A stretch of DNA of 64,000 nt from Ancylomarina sp. 16SWW S1-10-2 (lineage in GTDB: Bacteria; Bacteroidota; Bacteroidia; Bacteroidales; Marinifilaceae). Below are positions 8,528 through 16,648 of the stretch, one piece after another (positions within the stretch are counted from its first letter, which is position 1; each line of letters begins with the position of its first letter). The DNA is taken from positions 183,565 through 247,564 of the forward strand of contig NZ_SADB01000005.1 in assembly GCF_009669305.1 (NCBI RefSeq). The letters are read 5' to 3'. The position numbers and the translations under genes are program-made. Below the pieces are notes generated by a model that saw only the letters and a program-made list of their open reading frames with translations, was not told the DNA's origin and searched no databases.

Positions 8528-9748
8528 TTAGTTATCCTTTAAACTTGATTTCGCTTTATCATCATCCACTTTAAGCCTTATCCTTGATTTTTCTTTACCC
8601 TTATCACTTGTTATATATCTTGAGATAACTAAACGAAGTATCTCCGAAGTTCCTTCTCCAATTTCCAAAATTCGTTGATCTCTATAAAATCGTTCAACAT
8701 CTGAGGATTTTAAAAGTCCATGAGCGCCATGAATCTGAACGGCTTCGTTCGCCACTTCCCTAGAAATTTCAGAACAATAAAGTTTAGCCATTGCCGCTTG
8801 CTTGCCAAACTCATGTCCATTATCCTTCAACCAACAAGCTTGATATAATAAAGCTCTAGCTGCTTCAATTTTTGTGGCCATATCAGCCAACTTAAAAGCA
8901 ATGGCTTGAAATTTCACGATAGGCTTGCCAAACTGCTCTCTCTTTTGTGCATATTTCAATGCTTCCTCGTATGCACCTTGAGCTAAACCAAGTCCCATTG
9001 CAGCAATGGTCAAACGTCCAGAGTCCAATGTTTTCAGCATAATTTTAGCACCTTGACCAAGCTCTCCTAAAAGATTAGCTTTTGGAATTTTGCAATTTTC
9101 GAAAGTCAAATCAGATGTATCGGAAGCACGCCACATCATTTTCCCTTTCATAGGATAAGCATTAAACCCTACGGTATTCCGATCAACTAAGATAACAGAT
9201 AATTCCTTTTCACCAGCTTTCTCGGCCGTAATTACTTGTAACGTAACACCTAAAGATGATTCAGAAGAACCATTGGATATAAATTTTTTAGCTCCATTAA
9301 TTAACCAATTTTCATTAATTAACTCAGCCTTTGTTTGCGTTCCTCTTGAGTCAGAACCTGCATTTTCTTCTGTTAAACCGAATGCCCAAACATTTTTACC
9401 AGTACACAATTTAGGTAAATATTGAAGCTTTTGCTCTTCAGTCCCAAAATAATAAATAGGCCCGATACCCAATGAATTATGAGCTGCAAGTGTTGAAGCT
9501 TGTGAAGCATCAACCCTAGCCATTTCCTCAACTGCAATTATGAGTGATAGATAATCTTTTCCTTGTCCACCATATTGCTGTGGCAGATAAATTCCAAAAA
9601 GCCCCAACTCACCCATTCTTTGAGTAAGACTCGAACTAAACTCTTCATTCTCGTCCAAATCTGCTGCCAAAGGTTTCACTTCTGTTTCAGCAAATTCTCT
9701 TACTTTAATTCTAAGCTCGTCGTGTTCTTTATTTATATAAGGACTCAT
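8528..9748 (-). CDS. Acyl-CoA dehydrogenase
   Basis: FAD-dependent oxidation of an acyl-CoA thioester; the exact substrate is unknown. The 406-residue sequence has the standard three-domain pattern: helical N-terminus, a beta domain containing AFGLTEENAGSD and FISNGS, and a C-terminal helical domain with RDQRILEIGEGTSEILR, where the glutamate of GEGTSE is the expected catalytic base. The protein runs about 25 residues past the usual end with a lysine/aspartate-rich tail encoded by T-rich repetitive-looking DNA at 8528-8605. It precedes the mevalonate genes by 54 bases on the same strand and may be co-transcribed; short or branched-chain acyl-CoA feeding HMG-CoA metabolism is possible but unproven. 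Confidence 0.9.
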   Translation of the reverse strand: MSPYINKEHDELRIKVREFAETEVKPLAADLDENEEFSSSLTQRMGELGLFGIYLPQQYGGQGKDYLSLIIAVEEMARVDASQASTLAAHNSLGIGPIYYFGTEEQKLQYLPKLCTGKNVWAFGLTEENAGSDSRGTQTKAELINENWLINGAKKFISNGSSESSLGVTLQVITAEKAGEKELSVILVDRNTVGFNAYPMKGKMMWRASDTSDLTFENCKIPKANLLGELGQGAKIMLKTLDSGRLTIAAMGLGLAQGAYEEALKYAQKREQFGKPIVKFQAIAFKLADMATKIEAARALLYQACWLKDNGHEFGKQAAMAKLYCSEISREVANEAVQIHGAHGLLKSSDVERFYRDQRILEIGEGTSEILRLVISRYITSDKGKEKSRIRLKVDDDKAKSSLKDN

Positions 9749-9799
9749 ATTTTATATTAGTTTTTCATTTAATATCAGACTCAGAAGTCTTTTAATAAG

Positions 9800-9807
9800 C
9801 AAACCTA
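9800..9807 (-). promoter_or_regulatory. -7 promoter element for the mevalonate operon
   Basis: On the minus strand this reads TAGGTTTG, a full match to the Bacteroidota -7 consensus TAnnTTTG, about 50 bases before the acyl-CoA dehydrogenase start. No clear -33 TTTG accompanies it. Confidence 0.45.
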
Positions 9808-9883
9808 TATAAAATCCTCTATCTCTAAAAATTATTTAGAATTAATTTTAATAAAAATGAATGTTTAAGGTAAAATTAAAACT

Positions 9884-11491
9884 CTAAATATTTAAAGCCA
9901 AAGATGTATCCATTTCTAATGCTAGAGAATTGGCTTCTTGAATGACTGATTCGGGATAACCGTTAATTTGAAGAATTTTAATTGCATTTCGATTTTTGAG
10001 CTTCCCAGACTTAAGCTTGTAATCGAAATCGACAGTCTTATGTCCAACAATTTCACTAAAGTGATAAAGTTCGTATTCATCTTGAAGCAAATCGGCAAGT
10101 TCAATATCATGAGTTGATACAAAAACAATATTATTCCCCTTAGCTATGGAAGATAAAACGGCTTTCCCTGCTGAAATTCGTTCAATGGTATTGGTTCCTT
10201 TAAAAATTTCATCCAGAAGAAAGAGGTTTGTATTTTCGGATTGACTTTCCTCAATCATTTCTTTAATTGTCAGCACCTCTTCAAAATAATAGCTTCTGTC
10301 ATTCATTAAATCGTCACTAATTCTAATCGCAGAAAAAATTCGCATTCTTGGCAAAGAAAATGATTTTCCGAAACACGTATTTAAGGTGAGACCTGTTAAG
10401 ACATTAACACCAATAGTTCTGATAAAAGTCGTTTTACCAGACATATTTGACCCCGTTAATAGAATCGATTTATCTTTTACGCGAATACTATTGGGTACAG
10501 CATTAGTAATCAAAGGATGATAAAGCTCTTCGACTAACATGATAGAGTTACTTTCTGTAATATTAGGAATACAATACGAAGCTGTTCCTTCTCTAAGAGA
10601 AGCAACACTTATCAAAGAATCAATCTCACCTACAAAAGTAAAAACACTTTCAAGTTCAGCTCTTTTTGTATCAAATTGTTTTAATATACTAAATAGAAAG
10701 ATCGGTTCTAATAAAAACATAATATTAACCAATTCTATTATCATCCACATTGCTGCTTCAAATTCGCTTGCTGTATCCGATCCAATTTTAAAGAATTTCA
10801 TTTTGAACCTCAGCTTATCAATAACATCCGTAGATAACTTCAGCTTAGGATTAATATTTTTAAAACAATCCTCTTCAAAAAGAATTTTAGCCGTATTAGA
10901 TAATTCTAGAAGTGCCGGAATTGATAGTAAATTATAATATAAGTTTTTCTTATTCCAATAATGTATCCCTAAGTTGATAATGACAACGCCTAGAAAAACA
11001 AAAAATAGATTCCGATTGAAAGGGATAAGCAATAATGAGAATAGACTTGTATATGATAGTAGCGGTATTAAAAAAAACCACTTGGGAGGCTTGATGTATT
11101 CTTCTTGAAAAAGAGACGAAATATAACCACAACCATTCGCACTTAACCTATCCAATTGTTTTTGTGTTTTTAAGCGTAAGTCAGTATTCTCCCTAAAAGT
11201 TTCAATCAAACTTTCATTCCTTTTTAATTGATCTTGATCAGAAGGAATACATCTGAGTTTATTGTATAAATATTGTTGTCCAACCTTTGATTGTGTTCTA
11301 TCGAGAAACATAAACAACTCATCAAAATCTAAATCCTGGCATGTTTTATCAGACAAAACCTGAAAAGATGATTCATTTTTCTTATTCTTAAAATAAGATT
11401 CAATCAGATCAAAACTGAAGACATCGTCTTTTATTTTTCCAAAGGAATTCAAAAAAGCTTCATTATATTTTCTCCTTCGACCGAACAACAT
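9884..11491 (-). CDS. Membrane-associated MutS-family ATPase
   Basis: A 535-residue protein with only the C-terminal ATPase domain of MutS: Walker A TGSNMSGKTTFIR near residue 345, Walker B LFLLDEIFKGTNT near 421 and a STHDIEL switch near 460. It lacks the N-terminal mismatch-recognition domain, so classical mismatch repair is unlikely. Residues about 130-175 contain two hydrophobic stretches, pointing to a membrane anchor. A second hydrophobic segment near residue 255-275 may be another helix. Such MutS-domain-V proteins with membrane segments are known in Bacteroidota, but their role is not established. It is divergently oriented to holB. Confidence 0.85.
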   Translation of the reverse strand: MLFGRRRKYNEAFLNSFGKIKDDVFSFDLIESYFKNKKNESSFQVLSDKTCQDLDFDELFMFLDRTQSKVGQQYLYNKLRCIPSDQDQLKRNESLIETFRENTDLRLKTQKQLDRLSANGCGYISSLFQEEYIKPPKWFFLIPLLSYTSLFSLLLIPFNRNLFFVFLGVVIINLGIHYWNKKNLYYNLLSIPALLELSNTAKILFEEDCFKNINPKLKLSTDVIDKLRFKMKFFKIGSDTASEFEAAMWMIIELVNIMFLLEPIFLFSILKQFDTKRAELESVFTFVGEIDSLISVASLREGTASYCIPNITESNSIMLVEELYHPLITNAVPNSIRVKDKSILLTGSNMSGKTTFIRTIGVNVLTGLTLNTCFGKSFSLPRMRIFSAIRISDDLMNDRSYYFEEVLTIKEMIEESQSENTNLFLLDEIFKGTNTIERISAGKAVLSSIAKGNNIVFVSTHDIELADLLQDEYELYHFSEIVGHKTVDFDYKLKSGKLKNRNAIKILQINGYPESVIQEANSLALEMDTSLALNI

Positions 11492-11814
11492 AAATCCTGT
11501 TTTGATTAATTTTTACTTAGGTTGAAGGTAATGTTTCTACTCACAATAACAATACATAATATTTAATTTACATACCTAACAATCATCACCGATGGTCTCT
11601 TTTTAAGAATAAAATGAACTGAACGCCTCATATATTGGATTAAATATTAAACTTAGGTATATCAATTATTTTCACATCATCATTTCAAAACTAACTCTCG
11701 ACACAAGAATATTTATCGTCTTAAAAATTTATCAGAACAAAGTCTATTTTTTTTACCTTTGGTATCTAATTGAAAATGTCATGAACAATGGCTTAACGAT
11801 TCAAACCAAAACAC
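11492..11814. other. Divergent intergenic region, MutS-like/HolB
   Basis: A 323-base A/T-rich spacer between divergent genes. It contains the holB promoter element at 11754-11761; no small gene or RNA was recognised in the remainder. Confidence 0.55.
11754..11761 (+). promoter_or_regulatory. -7 promoter element for holB
   Basis: TACCTTTG is a full match to TAnnTTTG, 53 bases before the holB start. The -33 position is T-rich without an exact TTTG. Confidence 0.5.
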
Positions 11815-12939
11815 ATGCAGTTTAAAGATATTATTGGACAAGAAGATACGAAATCTCGCTTTATTCAATCGGTAAATGCTGATAGAGTGAGCCATGCGCA
11901 ACTTATTGTTGGTGAAAAGGGTGTTGGAAAATTAGCCATGGCAATTGCTTTCGCTCAATACATTTCTTGCCAAAATAAACAAGCCAATGATTCGTGTGGA
12001 GAATGCCCTTCTTGTAAAAAATATCAAAAACTTATTCATCCCGATTTACACTTTGTTTTTCCGGTTGTTAAGGGAAAAGGTGTAAGCAATCCTGTTAGCG
12101 ATACTTACATTAAACAATGGAGAACGCAAGTATTAAGCAATCCTTATTTCGATCTAAACGATTGGTATTCTAGCTTAGGTGTTGAGAATGCTCAAGGTAT
12201 GATTTACTCAAATGAAAGTAATGAGATTATTAAAAAATTAAATCTTAAAACCTATGAGTCGGATTATAAAATCATGATTATTTGGTTGCCAGAGAAGATG
12301 CATGCTTCTTGTGCTAATAAGCTACTTAAACTGATTGAAGAACCGCCAAACAAAACCATTTTCTTTCTAGTTTCCGAAGAGCCTAATCGAATACTACAAA
12401 CCATTCGATCGAGAGCACAAATGATGAAAATTCCAAGAATTGAAAAAGAGGCTCTTAGCCTAGCTCTAAAATCAGAATACAATCTTTCTGATACCGAATT
12501 AAAGAATCTAGTTCGATTGTCAGAAGGAAGCTATCAAAAAGCGCGCACTTTGATTAAAAACTCCGATGAGAATGCATTCAACTTCGATCGTTTTGTAAGT
12601 ATTATGCGTATTTGCTATGCACGAAACGTACTTGATCTTATGACTTGGTCCGAAGAAATTAGTGCTATAGGAAGAGAAAGACAAAAAAGTTTCCTTCAGT
12701 ATTGTTTAAAAATGATTCGAGAAAACTTCATTCTTAATCTAAAACAGGAGGAAATGACTTTTCTAAACGGAGAAGAAATGAACTTTTCTCAGCGCTTTTC
12801 TCCATTCATTAACGAAGATAATGTTTGGCAAATAGCTGATGAATTGACCAAAGCTTACAACGATATAGAACAAAATGGTAATGCTAAAATCATTTTCCTT
12901 GACCTAAGCTTAAGATGGATAAAATTATTGCGACCATAA
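11815..12939 (+). CDS. holB: DNA polymerase III delta-prime subunit
   Basis: Clamp-loader subunit of the replicative polymerase. The 374-residue protein has the RuvB-like AAA+ N-terminus of the family, with a P-loop-like GEKGVGK (33-39), a zinc module formed by Cys52, Cys61, Cys64 and Cys67, and the sensor region LLKLIEEPPNKTIFFLVSEE, in which IEEPP is typical of clamp-loader subunits. It shares the direction of ricT and gldH but is 441 bases upstream of ricT, so co-transcription is uncertain. Confidence 0.9.
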   Translation: MQFKDIIGQEDTKSRFIQSVNADRVSHAQLIVGEKGVGKLAMAIAFAQYISCQNKQANDSCGECPSCKKYQKLIHPDLHFVFPVVKGKGVSNPVSDTYIKQWRTQVLSNPYFDLNDWYSSLGVENAQGMIYSNESNEIIKKLNLKTYESDYKIMIIWLPEKMHASCANKLLKLIEEPPNKTIFFLVSEEPNRILQTIRSRAQMMKIPRIEKEALSLALKSEYNLSDTELKNLVRLSEGSYQKARTLIKNSDENAFNFDRFVSIMRICYARNVLDLMTWSEEISAIGRERQKSFLQYCLKMIRENFILNLKQEEMTFLNGEEMNFSQRFSPFINEDNVWQIADELTKAYNDIEQNGNAKIIFLDLSLRWIKLLRP

Positions 12940-13380
12940 TAAAAAAAGGTGAATCTTAAATATCAAACACATACTGGGAGCCACATTTTAATTAAAGTAT
13001 AAAAACCTAAAAATAAAGTCGATAAAGTCGATTCTAAATCTTTTTTAATAAAAGCACAGCTAAAATAAATATTTTGTAAAGGTGATTTAGATCTTAAAAT
13101 AGCTCACTTATTTGATTCAGATATAAATACTAATAAAATCTTCTTTAATTATATATTTTTCCTGATTCTCTAGTCCTTTAAAAAATTAATTATCTTTAGG
13201 AGTTATTTTTGATATAGACTCTCAGTAAATCTGACAGATATACCATTTTATTAGCTAATTTTGCAGACACGATTGTAGGATTTACAGTTCGATTTTTCGA
13301 ACTCAATACAAAGATAATGCAAACCATTTTAGTACTAAACACGGTACTTTAGTGAGTTTCTGCACTCAATATATATACAT
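12940..13380. other. 441-base spacer upstream of ricT
   Basis: Very A/T-rich, without a recognisable gene. It contains a short tandem of aaagtcgat near 13014-13032 and a promoter-like element at 13256-13263. No terminator of clear quality follows holB. Confidence 0.5.
13256..13263 (+). promoter_or_regulatory. -7 promoter element for ricT
   Basis: TAATTTTG fits TAnnTTTG, with TCTG at 13230-13233 as a weak -33 candidate. It would give a leader of roughly 110 bases. Confidence 0.4.
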
Positions 13381-14532
13381 ATGATAGAAGAAAAGGAACC
13401 CAAGAAAAAATGTGGAGGTTGCTCTACGGGTAAAATTGACCATCGCCTTTTGGCAGGTAAACTAGATGTTTACGATTGGTTAGGCGACGTTCCTGAAAGT
13501 CCATTATGTCCCGATATTATAGAAGTTAAATTTAAAAATACACGTAAGGGCTTTTATTCAAACAACAATAAAATTAGACTTAAACGTGGTGATATAATTG
13601 CCGTTGAGGCATCTCCCGGACATGATATAGGAATTGTTTCGCTAACAGGTGATTTAATTGTTGAGCAAATGAAGAAACAAAAGCTCGACCCAAAAACCTA
13701 CGAAGCAAAAAAAGTATACCGTATTGCTAAACCTGTTGATATTGAGAAATGGCACGAATCCATTGCTCTTGAGCATAAAACAATGATTAAAGCTCGCCAA
13801 ATTTCAGCCGAATTAAGGCTAAATATGAAAATTGGTGATGTCGAATATCAGGGTGATAAAACAAAAGCTATTTTCTATTATATAGCCGATGAACGAGTTG
13901 ATTTTCGGGAATTGATTAAAGTTCTTGCTGAAGAGTTTAGAATTCGAATTGAGATGCGCCAAATTGGTGCCCGTCAGGAAGCTGGACGTATTGGAGGTAT
14001 TGGTCCTTGTGGTAGAGAACTTTGCTGTTCAACTTGGATAACCAACTTTGTATCAGTAACAACAAACGCTGCTCGTTATCAGGAAATATCTTTGAATCCT
14101 CAGAAGCTTGCTGGCCAATGTGGTAAATTAAAGTGTTGCTTAAATTACGAAATGGATGTTTATATTGATGCTCGTAAAGATTTCCCTGCTACTAACATTC
14201 CATTGGAATGTGATGATGGAACAGCTTATCATCAGAAAACAGATATTTTTAAACGTATAATGTGGTACAGCTTCGACAAAAATTACGCTGTCAACATGGT
14301 TCAAATTCCTATCGATAGGGTAAAAGAAATTATTCGTTTAAATAAAAAAGGAACAAAAGTTCGTGAGCTTATAAGCAAAAAAGAAGAAGTAGCTAAAAAG
14401 GTTCTCGATTACGAAAATGTTGTTGGACAAGATAGTTTGCATCGTTTCGATAAAGAAAAGACAACAAAAAAACCACATCCGAAACGTAAATTTCGTAGAA
14501 AACCTCGTAAAATAAATAAAGCTAAAGATTAA
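13381..14532 (+). CDS. ricT: RicT/PSP1-family protein
   Basis: PSP1-domain protein of 383 residues, homologous to YaaT/RicT, which in Bacillus forms an iron-sulfur complex affecting RNA maturation and phosphorelay. The N-terminus has CGGCSTG; the core contains GARQEAGRIGGIGPCGRELCCSTW and KLAGQCGKLKCCLNYE, cysteine clusters typical of the family. The C-terminal 50 residues are lysine/arginine-rich, suggesting nucleic-acid contact. In Bacteroidota this gene is frequently found near holB and gldH, as here. The Bacillus function may not transfer, because RicA and RicF were not seen in the window. Confidence 0.87.
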   Translation: MIEEKEPKKKCGGCSTGKIDHRLLAGKLDVYDWLGDVPESPLCPDIIEVKFKNTRKGFYSNNNKIRLKRGDIIAVEASPGHDIGIVSLTGDLIVEQMKKQKLDPKTYEAKKVYRIAKPVDIEKWHESIALEHKTMIKARQISAELRLNMKIGDVEYQGDKTKAIFYYIADERVDFRELIKVLAEEFRIRIEMRQIGARQEAGRIGGIGPCGRELCCSTWITNFVSVTTNAARYQEISLNPQKLAGQCGKLKCCLNYEMDVYIDARKDFPATNIPLECDDGTAYHQKTDIFKRIMWYSFDKNYAVNMVQIPIDRVKEIIRLNKKGTKVRELISKKEEVAKKVLDYENVVGQDSLHRFDKEKTTKKPHPKRKFRRKPRKINKAKD

Positions 14533-14556
14533 GTTTTCTCTTAAATAAGAATTTAT

Positions 14557-14598
14557 AAAGTATTGAGAACTGAGACAAAAACTCACCTCAGTACTTTA
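14557..14598 (+). terminator. Possible weak terminator after ricT
   Basis: The arms aaagtattgag and ctcagtacttt can pair around an 18-base loop, followed by a short T/A-rich tract. The loop is large and the T run poor, so readthrough to gldH is plausible. Confidence 0.35.
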
Positions 14599-14670
14599 TT
14601 TGCTTATAAGATATTGATTTTACAAATTAAACTTAACACTAATGAATATCAGTAAAAACTAGCATTTGAT

Positions 14671-14814
14671 ATGTTTTTTGCTATTGTTTCAGCAGTATTT
14701 TTGATCGTTCTAATTAAATTTGATCTAATTGAAAAATATATTGGATTTGGTTTAATACCTCTTCTTATAGCTTATCAAATAGGAAAATATGCCGAACGAA
14801 AATTTAAAGATTAA
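14671..14814 (+). CDS. 47-residue membrane peptide upstream of gldH
   Basis: A short open frame from ATG at 14671 to TAA at 14812-14814. It encodes a start MFFAIVSAVFLIVLIKF, a second hydrophobic stretch IGFGLIPLLIAYQI and a charged end KYAERKFKD. Two membrane helices are likely. It ends 5 bases before the gldH start, which suggests translational coupling. I know no function for it; the combination of spacing and clean hydrophobic pattern is the support for it being real. Confidence 0.6.
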   Translation: MFFAIVSAVFLIVLIKFDLIEKYIGFGLIPLLIAYQIGKYAERKFKD

Positions 14815-14819
14815 CAACA

Positions 14820-15299
14820 ATGAAATTTAAGTCTAAATACCTTTTACTCTTTAGTTTTGTACTCATTTTTATTATTAGTGCTTGTAAGGATAATCGTGTG
14901 TATGAGAACTATGTAGATATCCCAAATCATGAATGGAGTAAAGATTATATTGCTAGTTTTGAAGTAGAGATTACTGATTCCATTCAACCACATAGTATTT
15001 CTGTAGACATCAGAAATACAGGTAAATACCAATACAGTAACCTATGGCTTTTCGTAAAACAAATAGATCCTGATGGAAAAATAAGCGAAGAAAAATTCGA
15101 ATGCCAATTGGCAAGTGACACAGGAGAATGGTATGGTAGTGGTTTTGGAGATATATTTGACTTACAAGTTCTTTTTAAACCAGCTATTCAATTTACAAAA
15201 CCAGGACTCTACACCTTCGAAATGGTGCAAGGTATGCGAGATGATAACTTACCGGGAATTGTAAACGTAGGTCTAAAAATTGATAACGCAAATCATTAA
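14820..15299 (+). CDS. gldH: Gliding motility lipoprotein GldH
   Basis: A 159-residue lipoprotein with a signal ending in IISAC (Cys22). Features matching GldH include NHEWSKDYIASFEVEI near the N-terminus, the NLWLFVKQIDPDG segment and the C-terminal MVQGMRDDNLPGIVNVGLKI. In Flavobacterium, GldH is required for gliding and associates with type IX secretion functions; many non-gliding Bacteroidota also retain it, so gliding of this organism is not implied. It follows a small membrane peptide by 5 bases. Confidence 0.88.
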   Translation: MKFKSKYLLLFSFVLIFIISACKDNRVYENYVDIPNHEWSKDYIASFEVEITDSIQPHSISVDIRNTGKYQYSNLWLFVKQIDPDGKISEEKFECQLASDTGEWYGSGFGDIFDLQVLFKPAIQFTKPGLYTFEMVQGMRDDNLPGIVNVGLKIDNANH

Positions 15300-15360
15300 A
15301 ATCACAAAATAAGCAGACAACTTATCTGATAACTTATTTACACAATAATAGAATAAGAAA

Positions 15361-16143
15361 GTGGCTAAAAATAAATTAAAGCGTTTTGCACAGATGGAGA
15401 CTTTTGAGAATGTTTTCCAACCCTCACACGAAGATGTTTGGGACAAAGAATTCAGACTTAAAAACAAATGGAACAAGGCATATTTCAAAAATGATAATCC
15501 CATAGTTCTGGAAGTTGGTTGTGGTAAAGGCGAATACACTGTAGGTTTAGCTCAGCGCTTTCCTGACAAAAATTTTATTGGTATCGATATAAAAGGTGCC
15601 CGATTATGGCAAGGTGCAACTATAGCGACTGAAGAAGGCTTAAAAAATGTAGCCTTTGTTCGTACAAACGTTGAACTTTTACGATCTGTATTTTCCAATG
15701 GTGAGATTTCTGAAATATGGATCACTTTTGCCGATCCTCAAATGAAGAAAGTTACCAAACGACTGACGGGTACTCGTTTTATGAAACTATACAGCGATTT
15801 GATGAATGCTAATGGTATAATTCATCTTAAATCTGATAGCCAGTTCCTTTATCAATATACGAAATACATGATTCAGGAAAATAAACTTAAGGTCTTAACC
15901 GATACTGACGATTTATATAATTCTGAACATGCTAATGATATCTTAGGCATTAAAACCTACTACGAAGCTCAATTTCTAAGCAAAGGAATTCCTATCAAAT
16001 ACATTCAGTTTTTATTAGAAGGTAAAACCGAATTTGTTGAACCCGATGTTGAGCTTGAATTGGACGAATACCGTAGTTTTGGTCGAGATAGACGTATCCA
16101 AACTACAGAGAAAAGTCCTAAAATTAAAAAAGATAGCATTTAG
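15361..16143 (+). CDS. trmB: tRNA (guanine-N7-)-methyltransferase
   Basis: Forms 7-methylguanosine at position 46 of tRNA using S-adenosylmethionine. The 260-residue protein has the SAM loop LEVGCGKGEYT near 50-60, the IDIKGARLW acidic/substrate region, ITFADPQMKK near 125 and the C-terminal SKGIPIKYIQF block. It begins with GTG; the preceding stop and MAKNKLKRF start fit known homologues. It lies 61 bases after gldH and 25 bases before the alkyltransferase-like gene, probably co-transcribed with the latter. Confidence 0.9.
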   Translation: MAKNKLKRFAQMETFENVFQPSHEDVWDKEFRLKNKWNKAYFKNDNPIVLEVGCGKGEYTVGLAQRFPDKNFIGIDIKGARLWQGATIATEEGLKNVAFVRTNVELLRSVFSNGEISEIWITFADPQMKKVTKRLTGTRFMKLYSDLMNANGIIHLKSDSQFLYQYTKYMIQENKLKVLTDTDDLYNSEHANDILGIKTYYEAQFLSKGIPIKYIQFLLEGKTEFVEPDVELELDEYRSFGRDRRIQTTEKSPKIKKDSI

Positions 16144-16168
16144 AATTTAGTCATAAGTCACTATTGTA

Positions 16169-16507
16169 ATGTCTGACATTTACACTCGCATATTTAAAGT
16201 TGTACAACAAATACCTGCTGGGCGCGTTTGTAATTACGGGTCCATAGCTCGTTTTGTTGGTTCACCCAGAGGCTCTCGTCTTGTGGGTTGGGCAATGAAC
16301 AAATCTCACACAAGTGAGGAATATATTCCCGCTCATAGGGTTGTCAATCGCATTGGAATGCTTTCTGGAAAACATCATTTTCCAGGAGAAAATATAATGC
16401 AACAACTGCTCGAAAGCGAAGGTGTTATTGTGATTGATGATCAAATTCAAAATTTTAAAGAACATTTTTGGGATCCAATAAAGGAACTCCCTGAAGATTT
16501 TATTTAA
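16169..16507 (+). CDS. Alkyltransferase-like protein (ATL/MGMT family)
   Basis: A 112-residue protein with the DNA-binding helix-turn-helix and active-site region of O6-alkylguanine transferases. The usual PCHR active site reads PAHR here, with Ala55 replacing the alkyl-acceptor cysteine. It should therefore bind alkylated guanine without repairing it directly and, as in known ATL proteins, hand the lesion to nucleotide excision repair. PAGRVCNYGSIA and GSPRGSRLVGWAM support the family. It is likely co-transcribed with trmB. Confidence 0.88.
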   Translation: MSDIYTRIFKVVQQIPAGRVCNYGSIARFVGSPRGSRLVGWAMNKSHTSEEYIPAHRVVNRIGMLSGKHHFPGENIMQQLLESEGVIVIDDQIQNFKEHFWDPIKELPEDFI

Positions 16508-16523
16508 AACCAATCTAAATGCA

Positions 16524-16531
16524 TATCTTTG
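16524..16531 (+). promoter_or_regulatory. -7 promoter element for the Mrp gene
   Basis: TATCTTTG matches TAnnTTTG exactly, 118 bases before the Mrp start. The -33 region is T-rich without an exact TTTG. Confidence 0.4.
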
Positions 16532-16648
16532 CCAATAATTAAATAATTAAAGAGTCAATTCGTAAATGAAAATACTTTTATCTGTAACTAAATTTGCTGA
16601 TTTTAGGAATCTCTCATTCACTTTCAACTCATTAAAATAATCTATATC

